64,000 bases of DNA from Mesotaenium endlicherianum (taxonomy: Eukaryota > Streptophyta > Zygnematophyceae > Zygnematales > Mesotaeniaceae), in NCBI GenBank assembly GCA_009602735.1, contig WELA01010281.1, positions 193,778 through 257,777 on the forward strand, given 5' to 3'. How positions within the stretch are numbered: position 1 is the stretch's first letter; each line of letters begins with the position of its first letter. The notes below the pieces were generated by a model. That model was not told the origin of the DNA. It saw only the letters and a program-made list of their open reading frames with translations, and ran no database searches. Position numbers and translations under genes: made by a program. Of the stretch, positions 56,031-64,000 are shown in pieces.

Positions 56031-59000
56031 ATTGATGATTTTGTCATACTATATAACTGCATTGTGTGGGTTGAGCCAATGCGAGCATTGAACGTTGCTA
56101 GTAGATGGAAGGGGAGAAATTGGCATGATGTCTACCAGTGGTTCCTTCAGTATTATGTTGATAAACACGAGCAATAACCTGATAAAACAAAAATCGGCGT
56201 GGTAATTACTAGATAGGTCCAGGGAAGGAAGAGAGTTACAAAAATGATCTAAGTTTTGAGCATTGGTAAAGCTGTGAGTGGTCGTGTCTTGGGCAATGCA
56301 AGGTTGCAAAGAATGCTCTAACCAGGGTGACTAAGCGCAATCGGTTTTTAACGGGGATTTATCACCTTACCTTAAAGAAACGCGATTGCTGGGTAATTCC
56401 AACAATTGTTTGCCGTTGATCCTTTTCAGTCCAAGAAAATCTGAACACATGTATACCATTGGGAAGCACTGATACCTTCTTCATTTTTAGCAATAAGTAG
56501 GTACTCGTCCGTACCACTTGCTTAAGCATTTGAAACAATCACTTCCGTTGGCCACTAGCCTTGGCAAAGTACTAACAAATCCTTCGCATACTACTAGTTG
56601 GGGTGTAAAGTAGGTACTCCTACTTACCTGCACTAGCTAGTTTGTGGAGAGAAAAAGGTGCTTGTGCCTGCCACTAACTAGGTAGAAAGAAGTTACTGGT
56701 ATAAACACTGTATTTACAAGCAGGAAACTAAGGACCACAAATATATGTAGAGACGAGCAACAGGCCCTTGTGCATGAAATCACTTCTCACATAGTACTAT
56801 GTGAAACGTATCACTGGCTATGTTAAGGGACACTCAGAAAGAATCAACATGACATTTGCTAATTCATTGATACGCATTCTATACTTATGCCTGTATCACT
56901 AAGCAAAATGTAGGTCCTACAATGTACTACATAAATTTAGAAGTAGTTGCTTCTTTGTGTGTACCGTTTTCACTTGACAAACCATTAGGCAAATTTTAGG
57001 CACAATTTCTTACTACTAAAACTTAGAGGTCGTAGGTGCCTCTGGTATACCATTAATGCAGCAAATAAATAGGTTCTCTTGCATGCCAAAAACCCTCATA
57101 AAATACTGTAATTACATGATGGAGCGTTCCACTACTCTAGGTTATGTGATTATCTATTGTGCCACTAAATGTAGATGAGTCAAACATAATTTTGAATGCT
57201 ATCACTTAATGGGAAGTAGTAGGTCATTTTATGGGGACTTGTAGGTACTTCTTGTACCATTAGGGCAGGCGTCAGGATTTAGGAAAGAAGTACTCCACAA
57301 AAAACTTCAAACAATGTAGAATGTACTTTCTGGTAATGTTTTTTTGCAAAAAATCTGTTCAACACTTTGTGTGGCGGCAATTATGGGGATAAATGTGGGA
57401 GAAACAAGAATGGTCATGCAAAATCATTACTAAACGACAAGCGCAACGAAGGAGCGACTTAAAAATAAATATTTGACATTAAATTAATTTAACCTTCACC
57501 GCAAACGAATAGTCATTTAATTGACAAGCAAGATGTGAGAGTGGAACTTAATTACAACAAAAAACGTTGAGGTTCTCTGCTCCTTGACCGTCTCAAAGTC
57601 AGATTTGTTGTTTTTTCGCTTCTAATCATTAGTTCACAGAAGACCTGCAAAACTTTTTGAGTTCAAAATGCCAAAGCCAAAAACTCATCTCCAACGTCGT
57701 GTGCAGCTGCAACAACTGGTTAGATTTGTGCGTTAGAAAAATGTGACACGACGTCTTACGACCAAATTCATTTCCAAAGCCTACCTGATGAAAACAAAGC
57801 AAAGTACCTTTCATTTGTGTGTTAAAAACCCAGAACTCTGAACCAAGTTGCGTTTACTTAATCAACTATTTTCAATCCTTGATTTTGCCAATGAAGTTTA
57901 TTCTCTGGGTAGTCGATTAGTGATGTATACATTCTACCTAACCAAGGAGCATTTTGAAGTAGACGGCAATCAAGTTTTGGTGAATATAGACCATGACGAG
58001 TCCCCAAGTGGCTTAACTAAGCTCCTTCCATATTAGAATCAAATAAAATAGTGCTATTGTATTAAGCACCCTTGAACTTGCAATCATGCTTTGAACAACA
58101 AGATTAGAATGTCCAGCTTCTTTTAGATGGCCAATCTTTGTTGCTGTTCAATCTTTTAAGACTCTTAAATTTAATCTGTTGTATTTGTAACAGCTTACAT
58201 TCATGGCATGCAAGGCATTTGCTTTAGTAAAATCCATGTGTGCTAATCCATTAGCGTTCCGGTGGCTCCTTGGAGAGAAAATTGGTGCTCATCAACAAAG
58301 TAGTCCCTCCATAGGTATTATAATGAATCATTAGAATCACTTGGCTCTTGAATAAAGACTACCATGCTTTGAAATGTGCTTTCTTAAACCTTACATGGTG
58401 TAGCGTGGCCCCTCGCAACTTCGATTGGACCAAAATTCAATGAAGAGCCAAAATTGGCCAAAATCAAGTGGTACCAAACACCACCTTTCAAAGGGCAGAT
58501 GGCGAGCATGTACTGAAGAAGACAGGCAGCCAAGGCTTACGATTGGCCAATATCTCCACATATCTCCTACAAACTGAAGACTTGAGGGCCAGTTTACAGT
58601 GCTTCGTTGTCCATTTGCATTGTACCCGTCTAAACCTGACGGTACAGCGGTTCTTCCATCATTGAATCTCGACATCAAAAAGGTGGTTTACAGTGCGTTT
58701 TAGCGGGTCGGTCACTAATGAATTGAGTGCGTTTCAAAATTGATAAAGTGACGAAACTCGGCATTACAGCGCAAAACTCAAATGACCTCTCGAGGTCATT
58801 CGAGTTTTCTGCAATTGAGATAGACCTCATACAACTCTTTGCAGCGGCAAAAGCGACTACTCGTACACGAGCGTACGTGTCAAATAGACATTGTCAAATC
58901 CCTCCTATAGTACGTTTCCTCGTACCTTTCCTCTATTGAAAAAGCATCTTCGCCAAAAGCAGCGATAATTCAAATCAGGACCTCGTAGGTCGGGACATTT

Positions 59001-60660
59001 GACTGGTTCTCAAATACAAAAGCAGCGGTGTCAAATGTAGGTGATTTCAAACATTGAACAGAACGTTTTACAGTTCAAAGACGGAAAACACAAAAGCGCA
59101 AACAGCAAAAAGGAACATTATGCGATTGCCCACTGTAAATTTACGACATGTTTCAAATCAAAGTTTGTGACATTTTCATATGCAAATATTTAGTAAATTT
59201 TCATTACTTAGAATTATACCTGATCGACAACCGCGCATTTTACCATCGAAATCATCTAGATGCAGACATCTAGCACTATATAGCTCAAGATAGAAGTCTC
59301 AAGAGTCATTGCACGAAAAGCAAATAGTGCTGGTAGATCCCACCCACCCACCCTGAACAGGATGCAACTAGGAGGAAAATACGATAGAATAGAAGATGCT
59401 ACTATAGGATACTATTGAGGATATAACAGAATAGAAGATAATAGAAAGGAGAGATCTAGCAGCATTCTATTTCATTCTTTTTCTACTTCAATAAATCAGC
59501 CCAACTTTTCTGTTTTCCATATTTTCTATTATTAATATTTGCATGAAGATGTCACAAACTGCTGTAAATTGGCCCTGAGTGACCACCGGCATGTGAACAA
59601 TGTTAGGTCGGTAAAATTTCAGATTCGGGCAAGACCAGGTGAGACGCTCATAGCACGACAGCGACTTCATGTACGTACTATGCGACGCGAATTGTGGACA
59701 TTGACAAGGACGTGATGGCCCCAGTAGTGACGCGAATCGGACGGCAACACTTGGGAACACTGCGCTTGGGCAGTCCGACCCACATCTACCTGGTCCAACC
59801 TGGTCCGACCTTTTCCACGGCAGTCACGTCGGTTCACGGCATGTCGAGGAAGCTATAGTGACCAAGACTGGACCAAGAGAGTGAAAAGAGGGCAAGACCA
59901 ATCGGCAACACACGAATTGCTCTTGTGGACCATGGTGGACTGCCATGCATGTTTGCAGATCACAAGAGCAGATCGGAACAATTTACGATGAAGCTGGAGT
60001 TGCTAACCTATAGCTCTTCTTGTTCATATCAGGCAGCGGTCCTGTCACGTCTATTTCACGTCCACAGCCATATGAACGCTCCTCGCTACCACATGATCGA
60101 AGTGCCCAATCTACTATTCTTTCTCTGCTTCGACGCGCATTCTCGTCAGGGCAAGAGCGCATGCGCAATTGTATCTGCCTGATGACCGAGCTTTAGCACA
60201 CGAACGAACGATTTATGTCTTTGACACAGAACTCGTGAGCTGAAAGATACGCCTGATTCCACCAGCCAAGTTCTGAGGATGTTTGGCATTGAGCCATTTC
60301 AGCTTCACACTCAGGAATTAACGCTACAATAACGCTGATCCCGTACAACGAAAGAGATCAGAGGCGTTCATGATGTATCAAAGTGCATGGGCCTCGGGGT
60401 GTTTGCGAAGGAGGTCCTAAACCTACAGAAGTGCTTGAAGCCAGTCGTAAGGGTCCCCACTGAGTGAGACAAAGCTTCCATGCCGCTTGCCGAACTCTAT
60501 GGCTTGGTCGTCTATTACTAGTCCGCTTCTGGTGCCAAGCGCAAGCCCAATATTTTGCTTAAATTTGTATTAGCCATGAGTCAAAACCGTAAAACTTGAT
60601 CAGGTACGTACTGGATCGCATTTGCGAAGGTGAACCCGAGAGTTGCAATGACCCACAACG
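56031..60660. other. AT-rich intergenic region
   Basis: I find no gene, tRNA or retroelement motif in this stretch. Short ORFs (for example 57848-58036) show no family resemblance. Landmarks are a 20-base near-palindrome AATGACCTC-TC-GAGGTCATT at 58781-58800, and degenerate ATAGAATAGAAGAT repeats at about 59390-59450. Confidence 0.55.
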
Positions 60661-60667
60661 CCCATCC

Positions 60668-60676
60668 TATATAAAA
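60668..60676 (+). promoter_or_regulatory. TATA box of the helicase gene
   Basis: TATATAAAA in the context CCTATATAAAAGAGGG lies 62 bases before the ATG at 60738. Transcription would start near 60700. The near-ideal TATA box is the main reason for choosing 60738 as the first coding exon. Confidence 0.6.
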
Positions 60677-60737
60677 GAGGGATGATCACATTAAATTTAG
60701 TATATTTTCTTCACCAAGTTCTCAATTCCGAAAAGTT

Positions 60738-63700
60738 ATGGGCGTTGTCCTCGACGAAGAGGAAGTCATCAGCTTCAACGTATGCACTTGACCCGGCCGT
60801 CATGTCTTTGAAACTCTTCTATTTGTGAACTTAATAACACTTCGTTGTTCATCAGCTTGATCACCAGCGCGGTTACATATATGTTGGTCAATGCATGCCT
60901 GCGTCTGGTCACCGTATAAAATTTCAACCTATTGAATCATATGTGTATGTGACTGTATATGCATATGCAAATCTTCATTTCTGCAAGAGCTTATGTGGTG
61001 CTGTATATAGAGAATTTGTAGACAGCGTACAAACGCTATGGGCATGTAATGCCAAGACTTGAAGTATAGTCAGAACCAAAATATGTGACTTAATACCACT
61101 CGTGATGCACTTATGAGCAGATTGTGTGGTAAAGATTTGCTTAGCATCCTCCTTGGTCAATCTCAAAATGTCCCTCCGTATTGTGGACCTCCTTCACACA
61201 AGTGACTTACTTCCAGGACAAACGTTTCGGTTCCGCAAAGCAAGTTGCATACTGTAATGATGCAATCATCATATACTTTTTTTTGCAGGCAATTGACTTC
61301 AAGGGAAAGCTAATCCAGAATATTTTTCTAGTACACCTTTCAACTCTCAGAAGAGTTAAGCATGGATTCTGCAGTGCTTCAGGGCAAGAAGAGAAATAAG
61401 AAAAGACAGTCGCAGCTGGTGACGGTGCTTCTCAAGCTGAGCATTGAGGACATCTTTCAAAAGAAGCACTTTGCCAAAGAGGTAACAGATAATCTTGCAA
61501 CATAGACCAGTTATCAGACTACTCAAAGCCATCAAAGAAGTTTATCAATAATCATACTGCTCGTGCGGCTTGTAGTAGCTGCATGCCTACCATTAGCTCT
61601 CCTCTGCTTTCAATCCAGATTCCTTATGCAATTTACAGTCAAGCAATTCTTAAAATCGCTTTTTCTTTTGCACTCAAATTTAACAACAGCTTAAGTATAA
61701 TACTCCACTATATACCCTTGCTTTCCTGTTTGTCCACAGTATTATACATATGCATCAGTTGGTGAAACTGAGTACCCGATTGAGGTCAAGGTCCCTCAAC
61801 CTATGGCAACGTTACACAAGCCTGAAGGCACCTCAAATATTTTTCTAACCTCCATCCAGAACCTGAACACATTTGCCTGCAAACAGATCAAAAACACGCA
61901 ACTTTAACGTGGTGAACCATCATTGGCATCATGCTGCATGTTCATCCGAGACCACAGCCAGATGTCGCCTTAAGCTTTGAGTGCAAATCCGAAACATCCC
62001 ACAAAGCTTTGATGGCATGGCGCACCACCTCTCGCACTTCACCTGGCCGCTGGTGGAAGAGTCCCGCGTGAAGCTCCAGCAGGCGATAGAGAAGCCCTCG
62101 TCCCTCCAGCACTACGCCGTAGAGACCCACTATGTTAAAGCTGTTCCTGAGGATGAGCGTGGCAACTCTGGTCCCTTCCCTCTGTCCACACAAGGGCTAG
62201 AAAGCTTGCGACATGTCCACTTTCAGAGGCTGTGCTTCAGCCACAGCAAGAGAAGTGGTGTGAAGGGAGTGCCCAACCTTAACCTGACAAGCCCCCACAA
62301 GACTCCTCTGAAGTGCAACGACGTGCTTCTCCTCACAAAAGTGCGCCCAGGCCCCAGCCACAACTTCCAGGACCTGTTCCTTCCCGGTGCTTGCTACATG
62401 CTTGCTATATACGAGGGCAAAAAGCGCAACAAGAAGACCGGCGCATTAGAAACCACTGCAAGAGTGTACCTCCCCAGCCACAGCCAGAAGAGCTATGCTC
62501 TTCTTGACAACAAAGTTCAGTGGTTTGCGACGGTTCTCGACAGCTTGTCCACTCCCCTCAGGATATGGGAGGCCCTCCATGAGCCTTTGAGGGAGCCGCC
62601 CTTGGGCCAAGCCAGAACGACGTACCGGATAATGGAGGAGATAGTGTGCTGCCCAGCTGGCGCTAACCTTCAGATGCAACCAGATTTTCCCCAGGTGACA
62701 CTCGTACTCCTCGCAATTGCTCTACCAGAACTTTGAAGAAATTCTATTATAGGACACAAATGCTGATTTAGAAGCATAGATTGCTATTGCGGATGCTGTT
62801 CATACCTCCGTACGGGGATGGACACGTGCAAACGTGCGGTGCTTATCCTTTTCTGCACTTGTTGATTCTTTTGAAGGTTGCCCTCCTTCTCTCGCTGCCA
62901 CTCAATTAATGCATCTGCGCTCCCACCCCCAACTCCCAACAGGAGGTTCCGCCCAGCTACGTCTTGGGCCCCTTCGTGCTGGCCCGTGCGACGGACTTCT
63001 GCGACCAGAGTAGATTAAATGCATCCCAGCAAGAGGCTGCGGTTGCTTGTCTCTTCAATCTGCTCAACAGCAGCAGCAGGCGGAAGGTGCAGCTCTTCCA
63101 AGGGCCGCCTGGAACAGGCAAGACCTCGACCATCACCGTCATGCTGGGCCTTGTGTGCGGCTACGGCTTTCGCGTGCTGGCCTGTGCGCCGACAAATGTT
63201 GCAGTCTCAGAGATTGCCTCGCGTGTGCTGGCATCTGTGACCGACTCTGAGCGAGGAAGGGAGAAGGCAGCCCAGTTGAAAAAGAGCGGCAGCAGCAGCG
63301 ACGGGAGCTACCTGCAGTTTGCCCATCATTTGATGAAGAACACAAGCATCATCAACTCGGATTTCAGAAACTTCTCTCTCGGGGGCGCCACTTGCCCATC
63401 AGCTGGTGCTGCCCCCTTTCCTGCACTGACAATTGTCCAGCCGCAGAACAGAAGGACCCACAGGCAGCTCAGGAGCGGTGACTTGGCACTGGTGGGGAGC
63501 CACGAGCGCCTCAATCTCAGCGGCTCTCTCCGGCAGCTGCACGTTGGAGACTGCGCCGACGATACGCCCGACAGAGGGAAACGCGTGAGTGAGGCCCTCA
63601 AACTCTCCGGCTGGCAGAGCTCCGCCCAGCAGCTGCTGGACTTCCTGGGACTTCCGTCTCTCAACGAGTACGACATCATCCAGCAGAATGACGAGAGGGT

Positions 63701-64000
63701 TTCGCAACGAACTGGAGGGGCAGGGACCAAGGCAGCAAAGGGCGCAGGAGGTCTGGTTGGGTACGAGCGCAAGCAGATTGCTCCGCTCCTAGAGAGGGCA
63801 ATGTACCACGGAGAGACGTTGTGTGCAGACGTCCCGTCCTCCCTGCTGCCCCCAAGAGAGCACGGGTTGGTGAAGGAGGCGCTGGCTCACATCAGAGGCC
63901 TGCAGGAGGTCTTAGCGGGCAACAGCTTGCTCGGTAAGAAAGACTTCAGGAGGTGGCTGGCGGCAGCAGCGCAAGACCCTGCCAGCACCCACAGCGGTGC
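60738..64000 (+). CDS. SEN1/UPF1-like superfamily 1 helicase, 5' part (runs off the window)
   Basis: Tentative exons: 60738-60779, 61332-61481, 61740-61761 (22 nt), 61982-62694, 62943 to beyond 64000. All are phase-compatible. An alternative start is the ATG at 61362. Exon 2 has LLKLSIEDIFQKKHF and exon 4 begins IPQSFDGMAHHLSHFTWPLVEES. Both fit the N-terminal region of plant SEN1-like helicases (At1g65780 type). Exon 5 has the Walker A motif GPPGTGKT (63102-63125), the Ia-like block LACAPTNVAVSEIASRVL, and the plant-specific block LRSGDLALVGSHERL. Such proteins unwind RNA or RNA:DNA with ATP. The exact role of this subfamily is unclear. The remaining helicase motifs lie outside the window. 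The family is sure, the first three exons less so. Confidence 0.8.

Noticed and set aside
57848-58036. 62-codon ORF in the AT-rich region
   Set aside because: No family resemblance and no splice or promoter context.
1-64000. tRNA, rRNA genes or CRISPR arrays
   Set aside because: No tRNA-like cloverleaf with B box, no rRNA core sequence and no regular spacer array was seen by eye. A tRNAscan-SE run would settle tRNAs.

Overview
The window is nuclear DNA from a eukaryote of the green lineage. Two host genes support this. One is a 12-exon monofunctional aspartate kinase of the plant plastid type, with introns at codon positions natural for plants. The other is a SEN1/UPF1-like helicase carrying sequence blocks typical of the plant subfamily. 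Plant-like G-boxes, tRNA-iMet primer sites and chromodomain retroelements fit. A streptophyte alga rich in retroelements (Chara-like) is my guess, but nothing here fixes the species.

Regions: (1) 1-23110 is a graveyard of Ty3/gypsy elements. It holds the 3' end of a chromovirus (A1, + strand), an abutting minus-strand relative (A2), a second gypsy family (C, minus), about 1 kb of non-coding DNA with four CACGTG boxes, a chromovirus copy with both LTRs and a chromodomain (A3, +), and a minus-strand remnant (E). (2) 23111-43611 is a three-level nest. A fourth chromovirus 3' end (A4) is split by a piggyBac DNA transposon with TTAA-type ends and inverted termini. The piggyBac is in turn split by a very GC-rich Ty3/gypsy element whose integrase region ends in a PHD finger. 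The interior of that GC-rich element is printed twice, as two 5133-bp copies joined by one N, which looks like an assembly fault. (3) 43612-46352 is intergenic DNA. (4) 46499-56025 is the aspartate kinase gene, with a 593-base N gap in intron 2 and one GC-AG intron. (5) 56031-60660 is AT-rich intergenic DNA. (6) 60668-64000 is the promoter and first five exons of the helicase gene, cut by the window edge.

Functionally, only the aspartate kinase (first step of the aspartate-family amino acid pathway, in the plastid) and the helicase look like working host genes. The piggyBac transposase keeps its three catalytic aspartates and zinc ribbon but has two in-frame stops. All LTR elements are treated as fossils. 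The least ordinary observations are the PHD finger at the end of the GC-rich gypsy element, a stem-conserved and loop-variable hairpin placed just before the polypurine tract in five retroelement copies, mismatched LTR subfamilies at the two ends of A3, and a roughly 1-kb leader shared by two unrelated ORFs.
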